Positions 12,070 to 21,249 of a stretch of DNA of 64,000 nt are shown piece after piece; the stretch's first letter is position 1; every line of letters starts with the position of its first letter. The stretch is from JAKFDI01 sp044508835 (GTDB taxonomy: Bacteria; Pseudomonadota; Gammaproteobacteria; Burkholderiales; Burkholderiaceae_C), in NCBI GenBank assembly GCA_044508835.1, contig JBIQHD010000025.1:1-64000 (forward strand), read 5' to 3'. The notes beneath the pieces were generated by a model that searched no databases, was not told the DNA's origin, and was given only the letters and a program-made list of their open reading frames with translations. Made by a program: the position numbers and the translations under genes.

Positions 12070-15000
12070 GTCTCGTCCCCCCGGTTGGCGCGCCCCGCCT
12101 TGCCGGCGCCCAGCGCCTCGTCGAGCGGCCGCAGCAGCGCATCGGCCAGCCGCGCGAATTCGCCGTCCGCCCACAAGGCGCCGAAGCCGGGGAAGGCGCG
12201 GGCGAGGTACGGGTTCGCGTCGCGCTCGCCGCGGAAGCCGCGCTCGGGGTCGCTGTCTTCGTAGTGGGCGCGGGCGGCCTCGAAGGCCTCGTGCGCGGCG
12301 GGCGTGCCGGCGCGGCCGCCCTTGCCGAGCCAGGCGAAGCCGCAGCCGGCCGCCAGCGGCAGCGGGCGGCGCAGGCCCTGCTGCCAGGCATCGAGCAGGG
12401 CGGCCCAGCAGCCGCGCGCCTGCTCGACGGGCAGCGGCGGCAGCGTCACCGTGCCGTTCTTGCTGACGATGACCGTGGTGAGCGGCTCGCCGCCCAGGTG
12501 CCCGGCCAGGTGCGCCACCCAGGCCGGCAGCAGCTTGTCGCGGCGGTAGCGCTGGCCCTTGAGCAGGCCGCTGCTTTCGAGCAGCAGCCGGGCGCGCGCG
12601 CCGGACTCGCCGCGGCGCATGCCGCCGAGCCAGTCGTCCAGCCGCAGGGCGGCGTCGGGCGCGGCGATCTCCAGCGGCTCGTCGGGGCATTCGACCGGCC
12701 AGGCGGCCAGCGCCTTGGCGTGCTCCTCGAACAGGGCAGCCATCGGCTCGGCCAGCGCCTCCTGCACGGCACGGCCGAAGCCGCCGGCGGGCAGCTCGCC
12801 GCGCCGCTCGATGCGCGCCAGCTGCGCCGCCAGCGCCGCCTCGCGCTCGCCGCCGGCGGCGAGCGCGGCCTGCTGCGCGTCGATGAGCTCGTCCTGCAGC
12901 TTCCAGTTCACGAGCGCGTCGAGGGCGAAGGGCTCCTGGTCCTCGGCCGCGGCATCGCCCTCGTCGAAATGGATGCCCAGGCGCAACTGGAAGAAGCTGC
13001 GCACCGGGTCCTTCAGGAAGCTGCCGAGCAGCTTCAGGGTGAGCGCGCCGTCGCGCACCATCGGGCCGAGCGGCAACGGCGCCTCGCCGGCCGCCGCCTG
13101 CGGCGCCCCCGATCGCCATTCGTGCGCGTAGCTGAACAGGCCCGGCACCTGCCCGCCGAAGTACGCCGGATGAAAGGGCTGCAGCCGGTGCGTCACGGTC
13201 AGCGCATCGAGCAGCGAGCCGCCCCCGGCCAGCCGCCAGCCGGCCGCGAGGTGGTCGCGCAGCTGCGCCACCAGCACCGAGGGCGGCAGCGCCTCGTTGT
13301 CGCGGATGTCGCGCCCCACCCAGCTCACGTGCAGGTGCTCGCGCGCCGACAGCAGCGCTTCGAGGAAGAGGTAGCGGTCGTCCTCGCGCCGCGAGCGGTC
13401 GCCGGGGCGGTAGTCGCGCCCCATCAGGTCGAAGTCCATCGGCACGCGGCTGCGCGGGTAGTCGCCGTCGTTCATGCCGAGCAGCGCCACGTGGCGGAAC
13501 GGAATCGCGCGCATCGGCATCAGCGTGGCGAAGGTCACCGCGCCGGCGAAGAAGGGCTGGTTCAGGCTGGGCTCGTCCATCTGCGCGAGCCAGTGCTCCC
13601 GCACGACCGACAGCGGCAGCGGCTCGACCAGGCCGGCGGCGCTGCACGCCTCCTGCCAGGCCTGCAGCGCGGTTTCCAGGCGCAGCAAGGTGAAGCCGTC
13701 GGCGCCCTCCTCCGCCAGGAAGAAGTCCTGCAGCAGCGCGCGCAGGCGTTCGGCCCACTCGGCCGGCGGCGCCGGCTCGGCCAGGCGCCGCCACAGCCGG
13801 TCGAGCGCGTCCACCAGCCGCAGCAGCGGGCCGAGCAGGGCCGCGTCGAGGCCGCCGATCTCGTCCAGCGGCTCGATGCCCTGCCACGCCGCGCCGTCGC
13901 CCACGGCATAGCCGAGCAGCATGCGGCGCAGGCCCGCGGCCCAGGTGTTCTGCGCCAGCCCGCCGGGCAGGTCGAGCCGGCGGCGCTGCTCGGCGTGCAG
14001 CCCCCAGCGGATGCCGGCGGCCGCGATCCAGCGCCGCAGCAGCGGCCGGTCGCGGTCGTCGATGCCGAAGCGCGCGCGCAGCGCCGGCACCTCCAGCAGG
14101 TCGAGCACGTCGCTCACGGCCACCCGCGACTGCGGCAGCGCGAGCAGCTGCTCCAGCGCGCCGAGCAGCGGGTCGACGTGGCGCCGCCCCTGGTCGGCCA
14201 GGGTGAACGGGATGTGGCGCGCATCGTCCGCCGGCAGCAGGCCGAACACCGCGCGCACGTGCGGCGCGTAGACGGCGATGTCGGGCACCATGACGATCAC
14301 GTCGCGCGGGCGCAGCGTCGGGTCGGCCGCGAAGGCGGCCAGCAGCTGGTCGTGCAGCACCTCCACCTCGCGCTGCGGGCCGTGCGCCACGTGGAAGCGG
14401 ATCGAGCGGTCGGCCCGCGCGTCCACCGCCGGCCAGCGCGCGCGGCTCTCGGCCAGCGGGCGCAGGTCGCGGATGTCGTCCTGCAGCTGCCGCAGCAGCG
14501 TGGCCGTGTCGTTCGGCTCGAAGCAGTCGATGCGCTGGCCGATGGCGCGAAAGCGCGGCTCGTAGGCCTCGGTCTCGTCGTGCGCGTCGAGCAGGCGGAT
14601 GAAGTCGCGCCCCTGCCGGCCCCAGGCCGCCAGCAGCGGCTGGGCGTGCAGGTGCAGCGCCTCCTCGGCGATGGCGCCGTCGCCGCCCGGGCGGCGCGGG
14701 CGCCGCAGCCGCTCGGCGCGCAGCAGGTCTTTGTCAGCCACGATGTGCGACCAGTCGTGCTCGCAGGGGTTGTGCACGCACATCAGCACCTGCGTCCAGC
14801 GCGCGAGCGCCGCCAGCGCCTCCAGCGACTGCTGCGCGAGCGACGAGATGCCGAACACCACCAGCCGCCGCGGCAGCCCCGCCGGCCGCCCGCCGCCCGG
14901 CCGCGCGCAGGCGTCGAGGAAGCGCCGGTGCACCTCGGCGCGGCTGGCGAGCGCCGCCTGCGGCCCCACGTCGTCCTGCAGCGCGCGCCACAGCCGCGGC

Positions 15001-15563
15001 TGCCAGCGCAGCAGCTCGGGCACCGGCTGCCGGCCCTCGCGGGCGGTGGCGATCGCGTCGTCGCCGGCGGCCCAGCCGGCCAGCCAGTCGGCGCGATAGA
15101 CCTGGTACTGGTCGAACAGGTCGGCCAGCCGCTCGGCGAGCTGGTGGCGCTTGCGCAGGTCGTCGTCGCGGGCGAGGAAGCGGCGCAGCGGCGCGAAGGC
15201 GTCCTCGGCCAGCAGCGCCGGCAGCATGCGCATCAGGCGCCACACCAGCAGCGGCTTGTCGAAGGGCGAGGCGGCCGGCACGTCGGCGGCGCCCAGCACC
15301 GCGCGGTAGGCCTGCCAGGTGAAGCGCGAGGGCAGCTGCATCGACAGCGCCGCCGCGATGCCGCAGCCGCCCTCGGCCGCGTCGCGCGCCAGCGCCAGCT
15401 TCAGCCACTGCGCCACGCCGTTGCTCTGCACCAGCACCACCTCGTCTTCCAGCGGCGCGAGCGGGTGCCGCGCGATCCACGCCAGCATCAGGTCGCGCAA
15501 GGCCTCCGGGTGGTTGCCGTGCACCACCATGAAGCCGGGCTGGAGGGACGAGTCGTCGGGCAT
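12066..15563 (-). CDS. recC: Exodeoxyribonuclease V gamma subunit RecC
   Basis: 1165 residues; the inactive-helicase subunit that holds RecB and RecD together and scans for Chi. It begins MPDDSSLQPGFMVVHGNHPEAL, and the early segment VVLVQSNGVAQWLKLALA matches the RecC N-terminal signature. LLGMNDGDYPR and GRDIRDNEALPPSVLVAQL are typical of the middle and C-terminal parts. No working Walker A motif is expected or seen. It is the first gene of the operon, followed by recB and recD with 4-bp overlaps. The gap to the next upstream gene (stop at 15628) is short, about 64 bp. Confidence 0.95.
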   Translation of the reverse strand: MPDDSSLQPGFMVVHGNHPEALRDLMLAWIARHPLAPLEDEVVLVQSNGVAQWLKLALARDAAEGGCGIAAALSMQLPSRFTWQAYRAVLGAADVPAASPFDKPLLVWRLMRMLPALLAEDAFAPLRRFLARDDDLRKRHQLAERLADLFDQYQVYRADWLAGWAAGDDAIATAREGRQPVPELLRWQPRLWRALQDDVGPQAALASRAEVHRRFLDACARPGGGRPAGLPRRLVVFGISSLAQQSLEALAALARWTQVLMCVHNPCEHDWSHIVADKDLLRAERLRRPRRPGGDGAIAEEALHLHAQPLLAAWGRQGRDFIRLLDAHDETEAYEPRFRAIGQRIDCFEPNDTATLLRQLQDDIRDLRPLAESRARWPAVDARADRSIRFHVAHGPQREVEVLHDQLLAAFAADPTLRPRDVIVMVPDIAVYAPHVRAVFGLLPADDARHIPFTLADQGRRHVDPLLGALEQLLALPQSRVAVSDVLDLLEVPALRARFGIDDRDRPLLRRWIAAAGIRWGLHAEQRRRLDLPGGLAQNTWAAGLRRMLLGYAVGDGAAWQGIEPLDEIGGLDAALLGPLLRLVDALDRLWRRLAEPAPPAEWAERLRALLQDFFLAEEGADGFTLLRLETALQAWQEACSAAGLVEPLPLSVVREHWLAQMDEPSLNQPFFAGAVTFATLMPMRAIPFRHVALLGMNDGDYPRSRVPMDFDLMGRDYRPGDRSRREDDRYLFLEALLSAREHLHVSWVGRDIRDNEALPPSVLVAQLRDHLAAGWRLAGGGSLLDALTVTHRLQPFHPAYFGGQVPGLFSYAHEWRSGAPQAAAGEAPLPLGPMVRDGALTLKLLGSFLKDPVRSFFQLRLGIHFDEGDAAAEDQEPFALDALVNWKLQDELIDAQQAALAAGGEREAALAAQLARIERRGELPAGGFGRAVQEALAEPMAALFEEHAKALAAWPVECPDEPLEIAAPDAALRLDDWLGGMRRGESGARARLLLESSGLLKGQRYRRDKLLPAWVAHLAGHLGGEPLTTVIVSKNGTVTLPPLPVEQARGCWAALLDAWQQGLRRPLPLAAGCGFAWLGKGGRAGTPAAHEAFEAARAHYEDSDPERGFRGERDANPYLARAFPGFGALWADGEFARLADALLRPLDEALGAGKAGRANRGDET

Positions 15564-15627
15564 GGCGCAATGCTCGCCGACGGCAGGCTCGCCAGGTGAG
15601 CCTGCCGGCGGCGCGGGGTGCCGGTGC

Positions 15628-16605
15628 TCAGGCGGCGGCCAGGCGGGCCAGCCGCTGCGTGATGAGCGCGTTCGCCTCGGCCATGATGCGGCCGATGAGC
15701 TCGGCCACCGTGGGCACGTCGTGGATCAGCCCCGCCACCATGCCGCAGGACCAGGCGCCGGCATCCATCTCGCCGCCCTGCATGATGCGCGGGTACACGC
15801 CGCCGACCTCGGCCACGATGTCCTCGAACTTCAGGTCGGCGCCGAGCCGGCGCTCCTTCTCGAGCAGCCGCTCCACCGCGGCGTTGGTCAGCACGCGCTC
15901 GGTGTTGCGCAGCGGGCGCATCACCAGGCGCGTGTCGAGCTCGCTCGCGGCGACGATGGCGCGCTTGACGTTCTCGTGCACCGGCGCCTCCTGCGTGGCG
16001 ATGAAGCGCGTGCCCATGTTCATGCCCTCGGCGCCCAGCGCCAGCGCGGCGACGAGCGAGCGCGCGTCGGCCATGCCGCCGGAGGCGACGAAGGGGATCT
16101 TCAGCTCGTCGGCCGCGCGCGGCAGCAGGATGAAGTTGGGCACGTCGTCCTCGCCCGGGTGGCCGCCGCACTCGAAGCCGTCGACGCTCACCGCATCGCA
16201 GCCGATGGCCTGCGCCTTCAGCGCGTGGCGCACCGAGGTGCACTTGTGGATCACCTTGACGCCGGCCTCCTGCAGCGCGGGCAGCCACTTCTGCGGGTTG
16301 TTGCCCGCCGTCTCCACCGCCTTGACGCCGCTGTCGATGATGGCGCGCACGTAGCCGGGGTAGTCGGGCGGCGTGAGCGAGGGCAGGAAGGTGAGGTTGA
16401 CGCCGAAGGGCTTGTCGGTCATCTCGCGGCAGCGGCGGATCTCGCCCGTCAGCAGCTCCGGCGTGCGCTGCGTGAGGCCGGTGATGATGCCCAGCCCGCC
16501 GGCGTTGGACACCGCCGAGGCCAGCTCGGCCAGGCCCACGTGGTGCATGCCGCCCTGGATGATGGGATGTTCGATGCCGAACAGCTCGGTGATGCGTGTC
16601 TTCAA
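15628..16605 (-). CDS. Nitronate monooxygenase / NAD(P)H-dependent flavin oxidoreductase
   Basis: 325-residue FMN-binding TIM barrel of the 2-nitropropane dioxygenase / FabK superfamily. Visible motifs are IIQGGMHHVG, NAGGLGIITG, VSVDGFECGGHPGED (the conserved His of the active-site region) and FVASGGMADARSLVAALALG (phosphate-binding end of the barrel). The best start is a TTG at 16603-16605, because a purine-rich GAGAGGA lies 6-7 nt upstream; the frame extends further but into low-quality sequence. It probably removes toxic alkyl nitronates, although related proteins have other flavin oxidoreductase roles. It is divergent from the peroxiredoxin gene across a 158-bp gap. Confidence 0.82.
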   Translation of the reverse strand: MKTRITELFGIEHPIIQGGMHHVGLAELASAVSNAGGLGIITGLTQRTPELLTGEIRRCREMTDKPFGVNLTFLPSLTPPDYPGYVRAIIDSGVKAVETAGNNPQKWLPALQEAGVKVIHKCTSVRHALKAQAIGCDAVSVDGFECGGHPGEDDVPNFILLPRAADELKIPFVASGGMADARSLVAALALGAEGMNMGTRFIATQEAPVHENVKRAIVAASELDTRLVMRPLRNTERVLTNAAVERLLEKERRLGADLKFEDIVAEVGGVYPRIMQGGEMDAGAWSCGMVAGLIHDVPTVAELIGRIMAEANALITQRLARLAAA

Positions 16606-16763
16606 GGTCGTCCTCTCGTGGATGGGGGTTGGCGGGTCGGCCGCGGCCGGTGGGCCAGAGGGTACATGCACGGCCCGCGCCGCCCGCCCGGGCATGGCCC
16701 GCATGCCGTGCCTGTCTTGATGCAGGGCGCAGAATGCCCGTCTTTCCCGCGGAGGCCCGCCCG

Positions 16764-17327
16764 ATGACGCTGCGCACCCTCTCCACCGCCCTCGCCCTGC
16801 TGATCGCCGCATCGTCGGCACAGGCCGTGCTTAAGCCGGGCGACCGGGCGCCGGCCTTCGCCACCGAGGCCGCGCTCGGCGGCCAGCCCTTCACCTTCGA
16901 GCTGGCCCAGGCGCTGGCCAAGGGGCCGGTGGTGCTGTACTTCTTCCCGAAGGCGTTCACCGCCGGCTGCACCGTCGAGGCGCACGCCTTCGCCGAGGCC
17001 ACGCCGCGCTTCCAGGCGCTCGGCGCCACGGTGATCGGCGTGTCGAGCGACGACATCGAGACGCTCAAGCGCTTCTCGGTCGAGGCCTGCCGCAACCAGT
17101 TCGCGGTGGCCGCCGATGCGCAAGCGAAGGTGATCCAGGCCTACGACGCGGCCAGCCTGTTCTCGCGCAACCGAGCGGCGCGCGTGTCCTACGTGATCGA
17201 CCGTTCGGGCCGCATCGTCTACACCCACGACGGCATGAACCCCGAGGGCCACATCGAGCACACGCTGAAGGCGGTGGAGCGCCTGCGGCAACCGGCCGCG
17301 GCTCAAGTGCCGCAGAAGGTCCGGTAG
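16764..17327 (+). CDS. Exported peroxiredoxin (AhpC/TSA, PrxQ/BCP-like)
   Basis: 187 residues with a signal peptide (MTLRTLSTALALLIAASSAQA), so it probably acts in the periplasm. The thioredoxin fold is clear: LKPGDRAPAFATEA, then FFPKAFTAGCTVEAHAF, where the Cys in TAGCT is the peroxidatic residue, then VIGVSSDDIETLKRF and VIDRSGRIVYTH. A second Cys (EACRNQF, about residue 111) could be resolving. GGAGG at 16751-16755 supports the ATG at 16764. Its 3' end overlaps the convergent selO gene by 25 bp. Confidence 0.88.
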   Translation: MTLRTLSTALALLIAASSAQAVLKPGDRAPAFATEAALGGQPFTFELAQALAKGPVVLYFFPKAFTAGCTVEAHAFAEATPRFQALGATVIGVSSDDIETLKRFSVEACRNQFAVAADAQAKVIQAYDAASLFSRNRAARVSYVIDRSGRIVYTHDGMNPEGHIEHTLKAVERLRQPAAAQVPQKVR

Positions 17328-18796
17328 CAGGCCGTCACGGCGGCGGGCGCGGGCTCGGCGTAGCGGGCGTTCCCGCCGGTCTCGTCGTACGGCCGGCGCA
17401 GCGCGGCGAGCAGCTGCTCGAAGGGCGCCAGGTCCTCGCGGTCGGACGCCGCGGCGAGCGCCTCCTCGACCCGGTGGTTGCGCGGGATGACCCACGGGCT
17501 GACGCGCCGCATGCGCGCGGCACGCCCGGCAGCGCCCTCGCCTTCCAGGCGCGCGTGCCAGCGGGCGAGCCACGCATCCGGCGCCGCCCGCTCGCGGAAC
17601 AGCGCACGCAGCGGCGCCTCGTCGCCCTCGGCCGCATCGGCGAGCCGGCGCCACGCCAGGGTGAAATCGACGCCCTGGGCATGCAGCAGCGCGAGCCAGT
17701 CGTCCGCGAGCGCGGCGTCGTCGGGCATCGCATCCGCGAGGCCGAGCTTGGCGCGCTGCCCCGCCACCAGCGCCTCGCGGTACAGCGCCGGGAAGGCCTC
17801 GATCACCTCGGTGGCCTGCGCCACGGCCCGGGCCATCGCCGGCTCGGTGTCGTCGGCGGCGATCAGCGGCAGCAGCGTCTCGGCCAGGCGCGCGAGGTTC
17901 CACGCGGCGATGGGCGGCTGGTTGCCGAAGGCATAGCGGCCGTGGTGGTCGATGGAGCTGAAGACCGCCATCGGGTCGTAGGCCTCCATGAAGGCGCAGG
18001 GCCCGTAGTCGATGGTCTCGCCGGAGATCGTCATGTTGTCGGTGTTCATCACGCCGTGGATGAAGCCGACGTTCATCCATTGCGCGACGAGCCGGGCCTG
18101 CCGTCCGGCCACGTGGCGCAGCAGGGCGAGGAAGCGGTCCGGCGCGCCGGCCAGCTCGGGGTCGTGCCGCGCGATGGCGTATTCGGCGAGCCGGCGCACG
18201 CGCTGCGTCTCGCCGCGCGCGGCGAAGAACTGGAAGGTGCCCACGCGCAGGTGGCTCGCCGCCACGCGCGTCAGCACGGCGCCGGGCAGCGGCAGCTCGC
18301 GCCGCACCGGCTCGCCCGTGGCGGCCACCGCGAGCGCGCGCGTCGTCGGGATGCCCAGGGCGTGCATCGCCTCGCCGACCAGCACCTCGCGCAGCATCGG
18401 CCCGACGGCGGCCTTGCCGTCGCCCCCGCGCGAGAACGGCGTGCGGCCCGAACCCTTCAGCGCGATGTCGCGGCGCCGGCCTTGGCGGTCGACCACCTCG
18501 CCCAGCAGCAGCGCCCGGCCGTCGCCCAGCTGCGGCGAGAAGCCGCCGAACTGGTGGCCGGCATAGGCCTGCGCGATCGGCTCGGCGCCCTCGGGCACCC
18601 GGTTGCCGGCGAAGACGCTCGCGCCCTCGGCGCCGGCCAGCGCGGCGGCGTCGAGCCCGAGCTCGTCGGCCAGGGCGTGGTTGAGGAACAGCAGGCGCGG
18701 CGCCGGCACGGCGGCCGGCGGCTGGCGGACGTGGAAGCCCTCCAGCTCGCGTGCGTAGGTGTTGTCGAAGCGGAAGGCGGTGGCGGCGACAGGCAT
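17303..18796 (-). CDS. selO: Protein adenylyltransferase SelO (YdiU/UPF0061 family)
   Basis: Pseudokinase-fold enzyme that transfers AMP from ATP to protein hydroxyls; in E. coli it acts in redox stress. Family signatures are IAQAYAGHQFGGFSPQLGDG, LKGSGRTPFSRGGDGKAA, LREVLVGEAMHALGIPTTRA, GVMNTDNMTISGETIDYGP and the C-terminal YRTFCGT, where the conserved Cys replaces the selenocysteine of animal SelO. I chose the start MPVAATAFRFDNTYAREL (497 residues); in-frame ATG (18844) and GTG (18871) codons upstream add non-family sequence. It follows the 18884-23722 operon by 87 bp and may or may not be co-transcribed. Its 3' end overlaps the peroxiredoxin gene, itself redox related. Confidence 0.93.
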   Translation of the reverse strand: MPVAATAFRFDNTYARELEGFHVRQPPAAVPAPRLLFLNHALADELGLDAAALAGAEGASVFAGNRVPEGAEPIAQAYAGHQFGGFSPQLGDGRALLLGEVVDRQGRRRDIALKGSGRTPFSRGGDGKAAVGPMLREVLVGEAMHALGIPTTRALAVAATGEPVRRELPLPGAVLTRVAASHLRVGTFQFFAARGETQRVRRLAEYAIARHDPELAGAPDRFLALLRHVAGRQARLVAQWMNVGFIHGVMNTDNMTISGETIDYGPCAFMEAYDPMAVFSSIDHHGRYAFGNQPPIAAWNLARLAETLLPLIAADDTEPAMARAVAQATEVIEAFPALYREALVAGQRAKLGLADAMPDDAALADDWLALLHAQGVDFTLAWRRLADAAEGDEAPLRALFRERAAPDAWLARWHARLEGEGAAGRAARMRRVSPWVIPRNHRVEEALAAASDREDLAPFEQLLAALRRPYDETGGNARYAEPAPAAVTACYRTFCGT

Positions 18797-18883
18797 GGGT
18801 TCGCGGGCGAAGTCGACCCCAGTGTGACCGTTCCGGCCGGGCATGCCGGCGGCAAGGTCGATCGCCGGCACGCGGCGGCCGCA

Positions 18884-19660
18884 TCAGTGCATGTGCGCGC
18901 CGCCGTTGACGTCGAGCGTCGCCCCGGTCATGAAGCTCGACAGGTCCGAGGCGAGGAACAGGCAGGCACCGGCCACCTCGTCCGGCTGGCCGACGCGCGC
19001 CAGCGGGAAGGCGCGGGCGGTGGCGTGCTTGTTCTCGTCGGAGTTCTCGCCGCGCGAGAAGTCGGTGAGCACCAGGCCCGGCGCGACGGCGTTGACGCGC
19101 ACCTCGTCCGGCCCCAGCTCGCGCGCCATCGCCCGCACGAGGCCCAGCACGCCGGCCTTGGCCGCGCAGTAGTGGCTGCCGCCGAAGACGCCGCCGCCCT
19201 GCTGGGCCGACATCGACGACACGCACACGATGGCGCCGCTGCGCCGCTCGCTCATGTGCGGGATGACGGCCTGCGACATCTGCAGCGTGCCGCGCAGCAC
19301 CACGCCGGTGATGCGCTCGTAGTCCTCGACCGTCACTTCCATCACGCGCCGGCGCTGGGTGAGGCCGGCGTTGTTCACCAGCACGTCGATGCGCCCGGCG
19401 CGGCGCAGCACGGCCTCGGCCGCGCGCCGGCAGGCCTGCGCATCGCTCACGTCGCAGGCGAGGCCGAGGTGCGCGGGGCCGATCGAGGCGGCCGCCGCGC
19501 CGGCCTCGGCCTCGTCGAGGTCGAGGATGGCCACCGTCGCGCCGTGCCGGGCGAAGAGCCGCGCCGTGGCCAGGCCGATGCCGCGCTCGCGCGAGGCGCC
19601 GGTGACGATGGCGACGCGGCCTTCGAGCAGGGCGCCGTGCTGGATGCGGGGCCCGGGCAT
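18884..19660 (-). CDS. SDR-family oxidoreductase (3-oxoacyl reductase-like)
   Basis: 258-residue classical short-chain dehydrogenase. It has the TGASRERGIG cofactor loop, NNAG (VLVNNAGLTQRR), catalytic Ser (VCVSSMSAQQG), the Tyr-x3-Lys pair in HYCAAKAGVLGL, and NAVAPGLVLTDF. An acidic residue after the second strand (AILDLDEAE) favours NAD(H). The ATG at 19658-19660 overlaps the VOC gene stop as ATGA. It is the last gene of the LacI-controlled operon. Substrate unknown. Confidence 0.85.
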   Translation of the reverse strand: MPGPRIQHGALLEGRVAIVTGASRERGIGLATARLFARHGATVAILDLDEAEAGAAAASIGPAHLGLACDVSDAQACRRAAEAVLRRAGRIDVLVNNAGLTQRRRVMEVTVEDYERITGVVLRGTLQMSQAVIPHMSERRSGAIVCVSSMSAQQGGGVFGGSHYCAAKAGVLGLVRAMARELGPDEVRVNAVAPGLVLTDFSRGENSDENKHATARAFPLARVGQPDEVAGACLFLASDLSSFMTGATLDVNGGAHMH

Positions 19661-20199
19661 CACGGCTGCCGGCGCACGATGCGGCGCACCGGGTCGCTGC
19701 CGTCCCAGGCGGCGGCCACCTGCGCGATCTCCTTGAAGAACTCGGCCTTGCCGCCGGTCTGCTCGGAGAGCTCGATCACCGCGCCCGGCGCCTCGTCGTG
19801 CACGAAATAGGCGAAGCGCCCGCGCTGGCCGATGCGCCCGGCATGCCCCTCGCGGTGGCCGGCGTCGAGGAGGCGGCGCGAGAGCGCGTCGAACTCCAGC
19901 GTCCAGTAGGCCACGTGCTGCACGCCCTCGCCGCCGGCGCGCAGGAAGTCGCGGTACAGCGAGGGCGCGTCGTTGCGCTGCTGGATGAGCTCCACCTGCA
20001 CGCCGCCGGAGTTGGCCAGCGCGATCGACAGGTCGGGCAGCGCCGACGGTTGGCCGTAGTAGCTGAACTCGGTGACGCCGACGTGTTCGTTGTAGAACCA
20101 CGGCCCGACGCCCATCGCGCGGCTCCAGTAGGCCATGGCGCGCTCGATGTCGTGCACCACGTAGGCGACCTGGCGAAGCTCGCCGTGGAAAAGGCTCAT
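19660..20199 (-). CDS. VOC-superfamily protein (glyoxalase/dioxygenase-like)
   Basis: 179 residues with the beta-alpha-beta-beta-beta repeat of the vicinal-oxygen-chelate fold. The opening strand is LRQVAYVVHDIERAMAYWSR. A second module begins GEGVQHVAYWTLEFDALSRR, with His residues in VQHVAYW positioned as usual metal ligands and an ELSE segment near the end. It could be an epimerase, lyase or extradiol-type enzyme, and the sequence does not decide. It overlaps the following SDR by 4 bp and follows the Bug binding protein by 41 bp. Confidence 0.75.
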   Translation of the reverse strand: MSLFHGELRQVAYVVHDIERAMAYWSRAMGVGPWFYNEHVGVTEFSYYGQPSALPDLSIALANSGGVQVELIQQRNDAPSLYRDFLRAGGEGVQHVAYWTLEFDALSRRLLDAGHREGHAGRIGQRGRFAYFVHDEAPGAVIELSEQTGGKAEFFKEIAQVAAAWDGSDPVRRIVRRQP

Positions 20200-20240
20200 G
20201 ACGGTGTCCTCGGTGCTCGGTTCATCGATCGGTTCATCGC

Positions 20241-21215
20241 TCAGTTCATGGTGATCCCGGCCTGCTTGGCGACTTCGCGCCAGGCCTGGATGTCCTGCGC
20301 CGTCATCCGCGCCAGCTCGTCGCCGCCGACGAACGCGGCATGGATGCCGAGGTCGAGCAGGCGCGACTTGACGTCAGGCATGTCCAGCGTCGTGCGCAGC
20401 GCGGCGGCGAGCTTGTCGACGATGGGCGCCGGCGTACCGGCCGGCGCGTACAGCGCCCAGCGCAGCGCGCCCATGCGCATGTTGTTGAAATCGATGCCTT
20501 CGCTCTCGTAGCTCGGCACCGAGGGCAGGCTCGGCGAGGGCGAGGTGCAGGTGATGAGGGCCTTCGCGCGGCCGTCCTTGACCATGGGCGTGCCCGAGGC
20601 CATGTCGACGAAGCCGAGCTTGACGTGCCCGCCCATCAGGTCGGTCTGGATCTGCGCCACCGACTTGTAGGGGATGTGGCTCATGCCGGCGCCGGTCTTC
20701 AGGTTGAGCAGCTCGCCGCAGAAGTTGCCGGTGGAGCCGATGCCCCAGCTCGCGTACTGCACGCTGCCCGGCGCGCGCTTGGCGAGGGCCACCAGTTCCT
20801 TCAGGTTGTTGGCCGGGAAGTCGTTGCTCGCGATGAGCAGGATCGCCGCCGTGCCGACCTGGCCGATGGGCGCGAAGTCCTTGACGGCGTCGTAGGGCAG
20901 CTTGGGGTTGGCCGCCGGCAGCAGCACGTGCGTGGTGGCGCCGCCCATGGTGATGGTGTAGCCGTCGGGCGGCGACTTGGCGGCGGCGTTGATGGCGATG
21001 GAGCCGCCCGCGCCCGGGCGGTTCTCGATCACCATCGTGGCCTTGAGCAGCGGCGCCATCTTGTCGGCTAGCAGGCGACCGAGCGTGTCGCCGCCGCTGC
21101 CGGCGGCCGAGATCAGCAGGAAGCGGATCGGCCGGTTCGGGTAGTCCGCCGCCTCGTCGGCATGGGCGCACAGGGCGGCCGCGGCCATGGCGCAGGCCAT
21201 CAGGATCTTTCGCAT
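20241..21215 (-). CDS. Bug-family tripartite tricarboxylate transporter substrate-binding protein
   Basis: 324-residue periplasmic solute receptor with a signal peptide (MRKILMACAMAAAALCAHA). Family hallmarks are YPNRPIRFLLISAAGSGGD, VIENRPGAGGSIAINAAAKS, PPDGYTITMGG and ELVALAKRAPGSVQYASWG. RBS AAGGAGA lies before the ATG. These orphan receptors are strongly expanded in Burkholderiales and usually bind carboxylates. No TctA/TctB membrane genes are in the window, so it must share a transporter encoded elsewhere. The ligand is probably the acid handled by the neighbouring enzymes. Confidence 0.9.
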   Translation of the reverse strand: MRKILMACAMAAAALCAHADEAADYPNRPIRFLLISAAGSGGDTLGRLLADKMAPLLKATMVIENRPGAGGSIAINAAAKSPPDGYTITMGGATTHVLLPAANPKLPYDAVKDFAPIGQVGTAAILLIASNDFPANNLKELVALAKRAPGSVQYASWGIGSTGNFCGELLNLKTGAGMSHIPYKSVAQIQTDLMGGHVKLGFVDMASGTPMVKDGRAKALITCTSPSPSLPSVPSYESEGIDFNNMRMGALRWALYAPAGTPAPIVDKLAAALRTTLDMPDVKSRLLDLGIHAAFVGGDELARMTAQDIQAWREVAKQAGITMN

Positions 21216-21249
21216 GCTTGTCTCCTTGGAGTGGAAGGGTTCTAGGGAC